Origin: a virus
DNA length: 54,642 nucleotides
Strand: one strand, 5' to 3'
IMG/VR virus record: IMGVR_UViG_3300021085_001452
Location: 1 to 54,642 of that record
The notes under the pieces are model-generated. The model did no database searches. It was given only the letters and a program-made list of their open reading frames with translations, and was not told the DNA's origin. The stretch's first letter is position 1. Every line of letters starts with the position of its first letter. Below, in pieces: positions 40,001-47,438 of this stretch. Both the position numbers and the translations under genes were made by a program.

Positions 40001-40689
40001 ACTTTATACATGAACCAATTGACTTAGGTTATGAAGATTTAAAAGCGACCACTTCCGAAGGGAAAGGAAGGGTATATAAGACGCCGGACGGTAAACAGTA
40101 CCCCAGTGTTACAACTGTACTTTCTATATTAAGTAGAGAGCACATACAAGCGTGGAGAGCGCGAGTAGGTGAAGAAGAGGCAAACAAGATTAGTAGAGTT
40201 GCCTCTAGCAGAGGTACAGCCGTCCACGCAATACTTGAAAAGTATGTAGATAATGACCCGAACTATACCGAAGGTTATATGCCACATATTATCCAATCCT
40301 TTCAAGATGTAAAATCTATATTAGATAATAACCTAAATAAAGTTTATTCTCAAGAGGCACCTTTATATTCACAACACTTAGAACTAGCTGGTAGAGTAGA
40401 CTGTGTTGGTGTATGGAATGGGGTAAACTCTATCATTGATTATAAAACATCACGTAAGCCTAAAAAGAAAGAATGGATTACTGGTTACTTCTTACAATGT
40501 GCAGCGTATGCAATTATGTGGGAAGAAAGAACAGGGATGCCAATTACTCAACTTGTAATTATGATTGCAGTAGATAATGAGGACCCACAAGTTTTTATCG
40601 AGCACAGAGATAACTGGACTGATAAATTATGGGATACTATTAAACAGTATCAAAAAGAAAAACGCATGGAAAATGTATTCGGAAAATAG
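39997..40689 (+). CDS. PD-(D/E)XK exonuclease (MGME1/Cas4-like)
   Basis: The start YKTPDGKQYPSVTTVLSILS is typical of the phage family. SSRGTAVHAILEKYV has the conserved histidine. HLELAGRVDCVGVWNG supplies the aspartate, and SIIDYKTSRKPKK is the D-x-K strand. FLQCAAYAIMWEE completes motif Q-x-x-x-Y. At 230 aa it is a single-domain DNA exonuclease, likely for replication or recombination. AGGAGG of the next gene overlaps its stop region. Confidence 0.9.
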   Translation: MNFIHEPIDLGYEDLKATTSEGKGRVYKTPDGKQYPSVTTVLSILSREHIQAWRARVGEEEANKISRVASSRGTAVHAILEKYVDNDPNYTEGYMPHIIQSFQDVKSILDNNLNKVYSQEAPLYSQHLELAGRVDCVGVWNGVNSIIDYKTSRKPKKKEWITGYFLQCAAYAIMWEERTGMPITQLVIMIAVDNEDPQVFIEHRDNWTDKLWDTIKQYQKEKRMENVFGK

Positions 40690-40699
40690 GAGGAAAAAA

Positions 40700-41227
40700 A
40701 TGTATATATTAGGAGTAGGGAATGAATTCCCACCATTTAATTTACAAGGTGTAGATAAAGACAATCAGCTTGTAAATGTAAAAGTAGAAGAAAATTATCA
40801 ACCATTAAAGCATGATTGGTCAGTAATTTACTTTTATCCAAAAGACTTCACCTTTATTTGTCCCACAGAAATTGCTGGAATGGATAAATTAGTAGATGAG
40901 GCAAACGTAATTGGTATTTCAGGAGATAATGAATTCTGTAAACTAGCTTGGAAACAATCTAATGAACTCATTGGAAATATTCAACATACCCTAGCGGCAG
41001 ATTGTGGATTAGATTTATCTTCTCAGTTAGGAATTGTTAATGCAGAGGAAGGGGTTTGTTATAGGGCAACTTTTATCATGGATAAAAATAGAGTAATTCA
41101 GCATGTATCAGTTAATGCATTAGATACTGGTAGAAATGCTGATGAAGTATTAAGAACTTTACAAGCACTAAAGGCAGGTGGTCTTACTGGTTGTAGTTGG
41201 AATCCAGGGGAGGATTTTGTAGCATGA
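40700..41227 (+). CDS. Peroxiredoxin (AhpC/2-Cys type)
   Basis: Thiol peroxidase. FYPKDFTFICPTEI holds the peroxidatic C54, and GLTGCSW near the C-terminus holds the likely resolving C165, with GVCYRATFIMDKNRVIQHV between. Length 175 aa is near AhpC (187 aa). I chose ATG 40700, eight bases after AGGAGG. The longer frame lies in the exonuclease gene. It probably detoxifies peroxides during infection, an auxiliary metabolic gene. Confidence 0.92.
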   Translation: MYILGVGNEFPPFNLQGVDKDNQLVNVKVEENYQPLKHDWSVIYFYPKDFTFICPTEIAGMDKLVDEANVIGISGDNEFCKLAWKQSNELIGNIQHTLAADCGLDLSSQLGIVNAEEGVCYRATFIMDKNRVIQHVSVNALDTGRNADEVLRTLQALKAGGLTGCSWNPGEDFVA

Positions 41228-41421
41228 ATTATTTATTAGTAGCTCTTAAAGCAAAACTAGAAGGTGAAATTGAAGTAGCCAAAGCAAACGTAATGGTATA
41301 TACTAGAAATGCTGCGGGTATTGGAGAACATCCAGATGTAGTAGAAGCTATTGAAACCCAGATCTCAAAGATCGCAGAGGCAGAAGATAAGCTAGAAACA
41401 ATTAATAAACACTTTAACTAA
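41224..41421 (+). CDS. Conserved small coiled-coil protein
   Basis: Sixty-five residues from ATG 41224 overlapping the peroxiredoxin stop. NYLLVALKAKLEGEIEVAKA, GIGEHPDVVEAIETQISKIA and a helical end form a pattern I recall from cyanophages, of unknown function. Confidence 0.65.
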   Translation: MNYLLVALKAKLEGEIEVAKANVMVYTRNAAGIGEHPDVVEAIETQISKIAEAEDKLETINKHFN

Positions 41422-41426
41422 ACCTA

Positions 41427-41463
41427 TTGTTACATTTATGTTACAACTTTGTTACATTTATGT
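41427..41463 (+). repeat. Direct repeat of TTGTTACATTTATGT
   Basis: Two identical 15-base copies, 41427-41441 and 41449-41463, with a 22-base period, just before a promoter. Related GTTACA elements precede the promoters at 17503 and 53750. Confidence 0.85.
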
Positions 41464-41481
41464 AAAATTTTAAAAAAACAC

Positions 41482-41510
41482 TTTACATTTGTATAAAAGT
41501 GTATTATAAT
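41482..41510 (+). promoter_or_regulatory. Sigma70-like promoter
   Basis: TTTACA at 41482-41487, a 17-bp spacer and TATAAT at 41505-41510 (GTGTAT in place of TGTAG). AAAGGAG follows before ATG 41544. Confidence 0.85.
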
Positions 41511-41543
41511 AGTATAGTAAAATTAGTTAAAAGGAGTTAAATT

Positions 41544-41774
41544 ATGAAAAAAGTTATTATAAAAGGAAATCCAATTATTAATGGATTGGTTAAATATGAT
41601 GCTGAATGTGAAGTACCAGTACCTAGCGAGTTAGTAGAATTGGCATTATCAAAGAATGTCGGAGACTGGGATAAAATGTGTAACTCATTACCTAACTTTG
41701 GATTTATGAATCCTATAGGCAAGTTACATATCTCTTGTTTAGTAATAGATGGAAAGGAAGTGGTGTTCCATTGA
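41544..41774 (+). CDS. Small hypothetical protein
   Basis: A 76-residue protein, probably a small beta fold (KKVIIKGNPIINGLVKYDAE, GKLHISCLVIDGKEVVFH). It is the only gene directly behind its promoter before the HAD gene. No family recognised. Confidence 0.6.
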   Translation: MKKVIIKGNPIINGLVKYDAECEVPVPSELVELALSKNVGDWDKMCNSLPNFGFMNPIGKLHISCLVIDGKEVVFH

Positions 41775-41775
41775 T

Positions 41776-41783
41776 TATAAATA
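41776..41783 (+). promoter_or_regulatory. TATAAATA box giving a possible leaderless start for the HAD gene
   Basis: TATAAATAG stands so that, by the T4 rule (box -13 to -6), +1 would be 41789, the A of the next ATG. No ribosome binding site is seen at that start. A chance octamer is possible. Confidence 0.4.
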
Positions 41784-41788
41784 GTAAC

Positions 41789-42370
41789 ATGAAAGATAAT
41801 ATAGTTTTAGTAGACTGCGATGGTGTTCTCTGTGATTGGGAATATTCATTCACTCAGTGGATAAACCATAAAGGATATCCTACAAGTAAGTATAACGAGT
41901 ATAACGTAGCAAAAAGATTTAACATAACACCCGAGTTTGGTAAAAAGTGTGTTGAAGAATTTAATGAGTCTGCGGCAATTGCATTCTTACCACCTCTAAG
42001 AGATGCAGTGTATTATATGAAAAGATTAAATATGTTACACGGATATAAATTCCATTGTATTACATCTTTATCTACAAATAAATATGCTCAGAAACTAAGA
42101 ATACAAAATTTAGAATTGCTATTTGGTAAAGAAATCTGGGACGATTTTATATTTTTACCATGTGGTGCAGATAAAGATGAAGAGCTCAAAAAGTACCAAG
42201 GGTCAAATTGTTACTGGGTAGAAGATAAACCAGAAAATGCAGAAACAGGTGCAAGGTTTGGTCTTAATTCTATCCTTGTAGCTCATGACCATAATGCTTT
42301 TTATAAGGGTGATATACCAAGATATTGGAAATGGAAAGATATCTATAGACACATAGTGGGGAATGATTAA
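41789..42370 (+). CDS. HAD-family phosphatase, 5'-nucleotidase-like
   Basis: The motif I DxD is in IVLVDCDGVLCDW (D9, D11). HCITSLSTNK is motif II, and NCYWVEDKPENAETG holds the motif IV acid. At 193 aa with a helical cap insertion it resembles phage deoxyribonucleotidase-type HAD proteins. I start at ATG 41789. The frame continues back to a TTG inside the previous gene. The substrate is probably a nucleotide. Confidence 0.8.
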   Translation: MKDNIVLVDCDGVLCDWEYSFTQWINHKGYPTSKYNEYNVAKRFNITPEFGKKCVEEFNESAAIAFLPPLRDAVYYMKRLNMLHGYKFHCITSLSTNKYAQKLRIQNLELLFGKEIWDDFIFLPCGADKDEELKKYQGSNCYWVEDKPENAETGARFGLNSILVAHDHNAFYKGDIPRYWKWKDIYRHIVGND

Positions 42371-42573
42371 TGCCAGTAAAATTTAAACCATCTCAAACAG
42401 TAAGAGATAAAAAGACGGGAAAGAATAAAACAGAAAACTTCTACATGAAGACTATGCCAAAGCAAGAATTATTTGATTATATCAATAGTTCAAATGGTAA
42501 GCCAAAAGTTAAACAAAAATGCCAAAACGAATTAGTTAGGCGAGGGGTAAAAATTGTCTGGAGCGCGAAATAA
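42370..42573 (+). CDS. Small basic conserved phage protein
   Basis: A 67-residue lysine-rich protein (KFKPSQTVRDKKTGKNKTEN, FYMKTMPKQELFDYINSS, KQKCQNELVRRGVKIVW). I recall this small protein from cyanophages. It may bind nucleic acid. Its ATG overlaps the previous stop. Confidence 0.65.
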   Translation: MPVKFKPSQTVRDKKTGKNKTENFYMKTMPKQELFDYINSSNGKPKVKQKCQNELVRRGVKIVWSAK

Positions 42574-42724
42574 GTTTTGGAGAATATGGGCATTATCTTT
42601 AGGAGAAAAGTTAGGAAAAACTAATAGTGAAGCCGATAAGATTGCACTAATTAGAACAATAATAGTAGTAGTAAATTTTATAACTTGCTTTTTTATTATG
42701 GCAGGTGTGATACACAATTGGTAA
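42554..42724 (+). CDS. Small membrane protein with TTG start
   Basis: Fifty-six residues. The likely start is TTG 42554, seven bases after GAGG. The sequence SGARNKFWRIWALSLGEKLG followed by a membrane span (IIVVVNFITCFFIMAGVI) matches a conserved small cyanophage protein, as I recall. It overlaps the preceding gene. Confidence 0.6.
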   Translation: MSGARNKFWRIWALSLGEKLGKTNSEADKIALIRTIIVVVNFITCFFIMAGVIHNW

Positions 42725-42731
42725 AAATATA

Positions 42732-42983
42732 ATGGAAAGATTAGAAGAAGTATTAGTAATTACTATGGAAGAGTGCGGAGAACTTACTCAAGCCTGTAGT
42801 AAAGTAATTAGAACAGACGGATTAAAAGAAAATTTTTTAGAAAACCTTAGGGATGAAATCGGAGATCTTGCTCTAATGATAGAAGTTCTAAAACAATATG
42901 GATTTGTTACAGAAGAACAGATACAAGAAAGAATGGAAGTTAAGAGAAACAAATTAAAAAAGTGGAGTAATATCTTTGACTAA
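42732..42983 (+). CDS. MazG-like nucleotide pyrophosphohydrolase, second copy
   Basis: An 83-residue protein with EECGELTQACSKVIRTDG (about 12-29) and NLRDEIGDLALMIEVL (about 37-52), the MazG metal-binding pattern. It is shorter than the 5593 copy and not closely similar, so they are probably independent enzymes. The next gene starts within its end. Confidence 0.8.
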   Translation: MERLEEVLVITMEECGELTQACSKVIRTDGLKENFLENLRDEIGDLALMIEVLKQYGFVTEEQIQERMEVKRNKLKKWSNIFD

Positions 42984-43128
42984 ACAATGGCACGGAGGTA
43001 AAGGATCTAAAACAAGACCTACCGATCGTGATAAATATAACGATAACTGGGATAGAATCTTTAATAAAGGAAAGAAAGATGGCGAAGAAAGTAAGACGGC
43101 CACAAAAATCAAAAAGATTAAAAACTAG
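42976..43128 (+). CDS. Small conserved phage protein with TTG start
   Basis: Fifty residues from TTG 42976, eight bases after GGAG. KQWHGGKGSKTRPTDRDKYN and NWDRIFNKGKK match a tiny protein I recall as widely conserved in T4-like cyanophages. It overlaps genes on both sides. Confidence 0.65.
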   Translation: MTKQWHGGKGSKTRPTDRDKYNDNWDRIFNKGKKDGEESKTATKIKKIKN

Positions 43129-43255
43129 ATACCATAAAGTTTTATGGGATAGTAACCTGCCATTTAACCATAAAGTTATACCAAATAAAAAGAAACAAAA
43201 TAAAAGAAAAGAGAATAAAAACCTTATAAATAGTTTAATAGAGGAACAAATATGA
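43079..43255 (+). CDS. Small basic conserved phage protein
   Basis: Fifty-eight residues from ATG 43079. KKVRRPQKSKRLKTRYHKVL and WDSNLPFNHKVIPNKKK are very basic, and I recall related cyanophage proteins. The longer frame from 43028 lies in the previous gene. AAAGGAAAG precedes the ATG. Nucleic-acid binding is plausible. Confidence 0.6.
   Translation: MAKKVRRPQKSKRLKTRYHKVLWDSNLPFNHKVIPNKKKQNKRKENKNLINSLIEEQI
43225..43232 (+). promoter_or_regulatory. T4-late-type promoter box (TATAAATA)
   Basis: TATAAATA with predicted start near 43238, leaving a 14-base leader that holds the GAGG ribosome binding site of the 43252 gene. It precedes presumed structural genes, as expected for late transcription. 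Confidence 0.55.
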
Positions 43256-43518
43256 GTAATGATTTATTAGACTTTGACTTCGGGTTTACTGCAGTAGATG
43301 AAGATGAATTAGAAGCAGTACAGAGTGTAAAAACTCAGGCTTCTACTGCGTCTGCTAATGTACAGGAATTAGAAGATAAACTTAACAAATTATATAACAG
43401 CATTCTGCCACTTCTAAGCAACTTAAAGAAGAATCCAGACAAAGAATATATATTATGGCCAAATAGAGTTGAGAAGATCGAGCAGTTTGAAGATTTAATA
43501 TCGGGGATAATTAAGTAA
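43252..43518 (+). CDS. Conserved small phage protein with coiled coil
   Basis: An 88-residue acidic protein. The start LLDFDFGFTAVDEDELEAVQ is a pattern I recall in cyanophages, and the middle is coiled coil (NVQELEDKLNKLYNSILPLL). It is coupled to the fibre-like gene (TAATG), so it may belong to the virion or its assembly. Confidence 0.65.
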   Translation: MSNDLLDFDFGFTAVDEDELEAVQSVKTQASTASANVQELEDKLNKLYNSILPLLSNLKKNPDKEYILWPNRVEKIEQFEDLISGIIK

Positions 43519-44960
43519 TGGCACTAGTATCATCAGGAAGTCAAATATTACTAAAAGGTACAGGCGATACTAATCCTTCAGGCCAAACCTTTTATTTAGA
43601 CACAACAATTACGTCAGCAAGTACATCATTGCAAGTAAAAGGATTTACACGTACACAAGAAAATTCAGATGTCTTTTATACCGCGTTTAACACTTTAACA
43701 GGAACTATATACGGATATAAAACATCACAAACTACTGAGTATAATGGAACCAATAGATTGGCTAGAGGATTTGATGATACTAATCCTTCGGTAAATTTTT
43801 CAAGTGGTGCAGTCCTTGGTTCAGGATTCATGGATGATATTGGTTGGTTTGGTAATACACCTGCAGGTGGCCTCGGAGGAACATGGTGGACGGCTAAGGG
43901 TGTTGTAGGTATTAGCTTAGGTACAGATGAAAACTCATTAGGAAGTATATCAACTCAGTCATATACTGGTGGTGGATCAGTAGGGACATTAGAAGTTCAT
44001 AACTTTGGTTGGTTTAATAATAGTTCAAATACCTATCCTAATGGTACAGTATTAAATACACAAGGAGAAGGAAATTGGATAATGTTATTATTGAAAAATA
44101 CTAGTGCATCTCCACCAGATAGTAATGATTCTTTTTATAGCGTAATTATTAATGGCCAAGAATTTTTAAGAACTGATGCATCAGTTACTACATCACAAGC
44201 TTCTAATGCGGCGAATGATAGTAATGTTTCATCTGGTACACATTATTATAGAACCTGGTTATGGTCTGGAGCTGATGTTACTGATTCAGATTTATCAGCC
44301 ATAGGAACAACAGGTAGTAAAACATTTAAACTTACTCAAGGTGCTAGTTCAACACTTAATACAGGCATTTCAGAAGAAATGTCAGGCAACACAGATACTG
44401 ATCCAATTGAGTTTAGTGATTATTATAAAGCTGGTACTTTTCATAATACAACAGGTATACCTACAAGTGGAGAAATAAAATTTAGTGAGTTTTATGGAAA
44501 GACAAGAACACCATTAGTATCAGCAATTATGGGCGCGACTATCACAAATGGCCATGATTCAGGCCAATATCACTTTAGTAATGGATTTAATGGGATTAGT
44601 GCTATTGGTAGTGCCACTGGCACAAGCTTATCAGGAACAGTTGGTGGGCAGACTGGTTGTATTATGTCGAGCATTTTGAATACAAATGGAATCCTATATT
44701 TTCAATATATAAAATCTGGATTTTCAGGATCCTTTACTAATACTGGATGGACAACTTTAAAAGTATATTTAGGGCAAAGTAATAATAGTGGTAGTGCAGA
44801 TTTAACTTTGGCCAGAACAGCATTTAGTTTTACTAGTACCAATGGAATCGCATACTATAGTTACAATGGAAGTTCGCCTTCAGTAGGTTCTCCATCCTCT
44901 ACTGCCAGTGGAGCTATTTTTGGCGCATCCGGCGGTACACACTTTATAGAGATAATATAG
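43518..44960 (+). CDS. Fibre- or appendage-like structural protein
   Basis: A 480-residue S/T/G/N-rich protein with no charged core, typical of tail-fibre or neck-appendage proteins. PIEFSDYYKAGTFHN and GIPTSGEIKFSEFYGKT (about 308-330) recall a repeat-type motif (SGTIKFSDFYG) widespread in marine phage structural proteins. The C-terminal 150 residues resemble a receptor-binding or jelly-roll tip. Host recognition is inferred. It is transcribed from the late box upstream. Confidence 0.75.
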   Translation: MALVSSGSQILLKGTGDTNPSGQTFYLDTTITSASTSLQVKGFTRTQENSDVFYTAFNTLTGTIYGYKTSQTTEYNGTNRLARGFDDTNPSVNFSSGAVLGSGFMDDIGWFGNTPAGGLGGTWWTAKGVVGISLGTDENSLGSISTQSYTGGGSVGTLEVHNFGWFNNSSNTYPNGTVLNTQGEGNWIMLLLKNTSASPPDSNDSFYSVIINGQEFLRTDASVTTSQASNAANDSNVSSGTHYYRTWLWSGADVTDSDLSAIGTTGSKTFKLTQGASSTLNTGISEEMSGNTDTDPIEFSDYYKAGTFHNTTGIPTSGEIKFSEFYGKTRTPLVSAIMGATITNGHDSGQYHFSNGFNGISAIGSATGTSLSGTVGGQTGCIMSSILNTNGILYFQYIKSGFSGSFTNTGWTTLKVYLGQSNNSGSADLTLARTAFSFTSTNGIAYYSYNGSSPSVGSPSSTASGAIFGASGGTHFIEII

Positions 44961-45857
44961 ATGGCATACACATATACACATACAAAAAATCCAGAAAGCC
45001 CAAGTGGATATACTACAAAGATTACTGATAGTAATGGATTGTGGATAGAAACTTCATCTGTAATATATAATACTGAAATTTTTAAAGGTGATTATAATTG
45101 GGGTCTAGTAGGCGAAATAGATGAAATGTTGACTGAAAGGAAAGCATTAAAAGCTTATCACGAAACAATAGGTTCTGTAAACTCTCAAATGGAAAGAGTA
45201 AAGACCATTAATACTTCTCAAGTTATGGATACTACTTATATGGGTGGAAGTTCAGCAAGAGTAGATTATGCAGTAGGTACAACTCAAGGCCAGGCCATAG
45301 TAACTAAATTAGAAGCTACATGGCCAGATGAAGTAGCTTCTTATGATAATAATAATCAGAATCTAGTTTCAGAATATACTGCAGCAAGACCACCTTATGA
45401 TAACAATCCTTGTATCTCATTCTATAATTTTGATGAACCAACCAATACAATTAAAACAGCATTCAATGCAACTTACGAAGAATATAAATCTTGGTACGGC
45501 CTTAAATTTGATACAGTAACTGAAACAGTTTTGGCAAAGTTTGTAATTCCAGATGAAGAAATGAAAAATGCGGACATTGATACATGGCAGGAAATACATG
45601 ATTTATTACCTGTGTGTAGTTATACATTCTTTGCTAGAATACATGATAAAGATGAAAACATTGATGAAAATGTTGATGTTTATTTTCAAGCAGATGCAAT
45701 AGTAATGCAAGAATGGTGTACCGCAAACTCTTATACTTTCCCATATGATACCGATGATGATACTATAGAACCAATATTATTTATTTGGGGTTGTGTATAT
45801 AATACTACATCTAAGGAAATTACTCATGTTAAAGCTTACACAAGAACAACTGTTTAA
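44961..45857 (+). CDS. Probable structural or fibre-associated protein
   Basis: A 298-residue acidic protein that begins at the base after the fibre stop. The first 45 residues are beta-like (MAYTYTHTKNPESPSGYTTK). A helical middle and a C-terminal beta-rich part (LPVCSYTFFARIHD, VDVYFQADAIVMQEW) follow. No enzyme motif. Position suggests a fibre partner or attachment protein. Confidence 0.6.
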   Translation: MAYTYTHTKNPESPSGYTTKITDSNGLWIETSSVIYNTEIFKGDYNWGLVGEIDEMLTERKALKAYHETIGSVNSQMERVKTINTSQVMDTTYMGGSSARVDYAVGTTQGQAIVTKLEATWPDEVASYDNNNQNLVSEYTAARPPYDNNPCISFYNFDEPTNTIKTAFNATYEEYKSWYGLKFDTVTETVLAKFVIPDEEMKNADIDTWQEIHDLLPVCSYTFFARIHDKDENIDENVDVYFQADAIVMQEWCTANSYTFPYDTDDDTIEPILFIWGCVYNTTSKEITHVKAYTRTTV

Positions 45858-45984
45858 GGAAGTAGATAAAGTATTTTGGCAAACAGTTGAATATGAGAGA
45901 ATGTTATTTGAAAAAAATAGCAAAAAGAATGAGGAAAAAAATGGCAATATGGTTTATGAAGGAACAGGAAACAACAATGAATAG
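45826..45984 (+). CDS. Small charged protein between structural gene and lysozyme
   Basis: Fifty-two residues from ATG 45826, with AAGGAA upstream, overlapping the previous gene by 32 bases. LKLTQEQLFKEVDKVFWQTV and YERMLFEKN form a helix. The function is unknown. Confidence 0.55.
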   Translation: MLKLTQEQLFKEVDKVFWQTVEYERMLFEKNSKKNEEKNGNMVYEGTGNNNE

Positions 45985-46423
45985 AGAAAAAGTATTTGAG
46001 CAATTAAAAGAGGACGAAGGGGTCGTATATGCAATATATAAAGATCATCTGGGATATCCTACTTTTGGGGTGGGACACTTGGTACTCGACTCTGATCCGG
46101 AACACGGATCTGAAGTTGGCACTTTGGTTTCCGAAGAGCGAGTTAAAGAATGCTTCGAGCGTGATCTCGATATCGCCGTCGAAGAATGTAATCAGCTATA
46201 CGAAGGAGGGGAATTTAGTAACTTACCCGACGAAGTCCAGCAGATATTGGTCAACATGATGTTTAATATGGGTAGAACCAGATTAAGTAAATTTAAGAAA
46301 ATGCACGCGGCTATACTAAAGGGTGACTGGAAAGAGGCCGCAGTTGAGGGGAGAGATTCAAGATGGTACAAACAAGTGACAAACAGGGCGGAGAGACTCA
46401 TGTCGAGACTCGAGGCAGTGTAA
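45977..46423 (+). CDS. GH24 lysozyme (T4 lysozyme-like)
   Basis: Muramidase. The catalytic E14 is in KEDEGVVYAIY, D23 in YKDHLGYPTFGVGH, with T29, in the same spacing as T4 lysozyme E11/D20/T26. LVNMMFNMGRTRLSKF and SRWYKQVTNRAERLMSRL match the C-terminal half. Start at ATG 45977 gives 148 aa (T4: 164). It has no signal peptide, so it would need a holin. Bases 46081-46200 are about 47% GC, higher than the neighbours, hinting at separate origin. Confidence 0.93.
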   Translation: MNREKVFEQLKEDEGVVYAIYKDHLGYPTFGVGHLVLDSDPEHGSEVGTLVSEERVKECFERDLDIAVEECNQLYEGGEFSNLPDEVQQILVNMMFNMGRTRLSKFKKMHAAILKGDWKEAAVEGRDSRWYKQVTNRAERLMSRLEAV

Positions 46424-46548
46424 GATATTATCATACCAACGAAGAACAAACAAGTATGGGCTGGTATTGGTGTCATGATAAACAAGGATTTTTCAGACAC
46501 TCAGATTGGCATCTAACTAGAAAAGAAATGGAGAATAAATATGGCTGA
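46363..46548 (+). CDS. Possible small protein overlapping the lysozyme end
   Basis: Sixty-one residues in a different frame, starting in the last 61 bases of the lysozyme. TRGSVRYYHTNEEQTSMGWY and WCHDKQGFFRHSDWHL are coding-like outside the overlap. GGGGAG lies 10 bases before the ATG. An internal ATG at the M of SMGWY would remove most of the overlap. Unknown function. Confidence 0.5.
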   Translation: MVQTSDKQGGETHVETRGSVRYYHTNEEQTSMGWYWCHDKQGFFRHSDWHLTRKEMENKYG

Positions 46549-46804
46549 AACAGTTAAAGTAAAAGCAGCAGAAGTAGCATTAAGTAATACTGCTTCTAAT
46601 GTATCACGTGCTTCACTTGTTAGAGTCCTAAACACTAATGCCGCTGCACAGTTAGTAACTATTAAAGATGGTTCAAGTACAGTAGGCACTGTAACAGTTA
46701 ATACTGGAGAAGTTTTAAATATCCGTAAAGGTATAAATGAAACTCTTGAAGTAGGTAACTCAGTTACTGGTGTTAAGGCAGTTAAACTAGCACAAACACA
46801 CTAA
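46541..46804 (+). CDS. Small probable structural protein
   Basis: Eighty-seven residues rich in A, V, T and N with alternating strands (SLVRVLNTNAAAQLVTIKDG, STVGTVTVNTGEVLNIRKG). This compact beta sandwich type resembles small capsid-decorating or virion proteins seen in cyanophages, from memory. A hairpin follows its stop. Confidence 0.6.
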   Translation: MAETVKVKAAEVALSNTASNVSRASLVRVLNTNAAAQLVTIKDGSSTVGTVTVNTGEVLNIRKGINETLEVGNSVTGVKAVKLAQTH

Positions 46805-46809
46805 GCATT

Positions 46810-46832
46810 ATCCCTCCAAAAAATGGAGGGAT
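46810..46832 (+). terminator. Hairpin, probable terminator before the curli operon
   Basis: A perfect 9-bp stem ATCCCTCCA (46810-46818) / TGGAGGGAT (46824-46832) with a five-A loop. A T-tract is missing on the plus strand (ATTATAGC follows), so termination may be weak. Confidence 0.55.
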
Positions 46833-46856
46833 TATAGCATCTGAGCGCCTTAGCCT

Positions 46857-46864
46857 TATAAATA
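46857..46864 (+). promoter_or_regulatory. T4-late-type promoter box at the head of the curli operon
   Basis: TATAAATAG stands directly after the hairpin. By the T4 rule, +1 would be 46870, the A of the first ATG of the operon, so the mRNA would be leaderless. No ribosome binding site is seen there. Confidence 0.5.
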
Positions 46865-46869
46865 GATAT

Positions 46870-47166
46870 ATGGAAGATGTGTTCAAACTAATTGCAGACG
46901 TTGGAGCGCCAATAGCAGGATCACTTGTTATGGGCCTATTTATTTTTATTGTCATAAAACAAATATTGCAAGGTATAGTAGAAAAGATTAATACTCTTAC
47001 TATATTTGCAAAGAGTTTAGAGAATAGAGCACGAACAATGAGCAATGAAATGATAAAGATTGACTTACTTGTAAGTACTGCATTAGATTTACGACCAGAT
47101 ACAGAGAGAATAGCTAGGGCTGAAAACTTTATAGAAGATGGTAAATTAGATACTAGGAGAGACTAA
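46870..47166 (+). CDS. Small membrane protein, first gene of the curli operon
   Basis: Ninety-eight residues: MEDVFKLIADVGAPIAG, one membrane span (about 16-35, SLVMGLFIFIVIKQIL), then a cytoplasmic or periplasmic coiled-coil (KINTLTIFAKSLENRARTMS, NEMIKIDLLVSTALDLRPD). Its N-terminus and layout parallel the next gene, so the pair probably arose by duplication. A phage holin-like or scaffold role for the secretion pore are both possible. I recall similar pairs in cyanophages, without known function. Confidence 0.65.
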   Translation: MEDVFKLIADVGAPIAGSLVMGLFIFIVIKQILQGIVEKINTLTIFAKSLENRARTMSNEMIKIDLLVSTALDLRPDTERIARAENFIEDGKLDTRRD

Positions 47167-47438
47167 TGGATGTAGCTCAATTAGTTTCAGACTATGGGTT
47201 TCCTGCCGTGATGGCTGTAGGAATGGGGTATTTTATATACTATGTCTATAGGTTTATTAATGAACATATTGAGCCCAAATTAGATGAAATGCACATGGCA
47301 TTGATAAGGGTAATTGATCAGACTAGAATGTTAGATCAGGATTTAATAAGACTACAACAAAAAGTAAATGTAATCTTAGAAATGCGTGAAAATGAAAAGA
47401 AGAGAAAGGCTAGAGGAAAAGATGATAAAGGGAAATGA
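47166..47438 (+). CDS. Small membrane protein, paralogue of the preceding gene
   Basis: Ninety residues: MDVAQLVSDYGFPAVMAVGM, a membrane span (GYFIYYVYRFI) and a coiled coil (LDQDLIRLQQKVNVILEMRE) ending in a basic tail (KKRKARGKDDKGK). Its ATG overlaps the previous stop. It ends inside the csgF leader region, overlapping by 17 bases. The matched topology suggests the two proteins form a heteromer. Confidence 0.65.
   Translation: MDVAQLVSDYGFPAVMAVGMGYFIYYVYRFINEHIEPKLDEMHMALIRVIDQTRMLDQDLIRLQQKVNVILEMRENEKKRKARGKDDKGK

Noticed and set aside
41427-41463. GTTACA repeats as a CRISPR array
   Set aside because: Only two short copies with a 7-base gap, with no spacers or cas genes.
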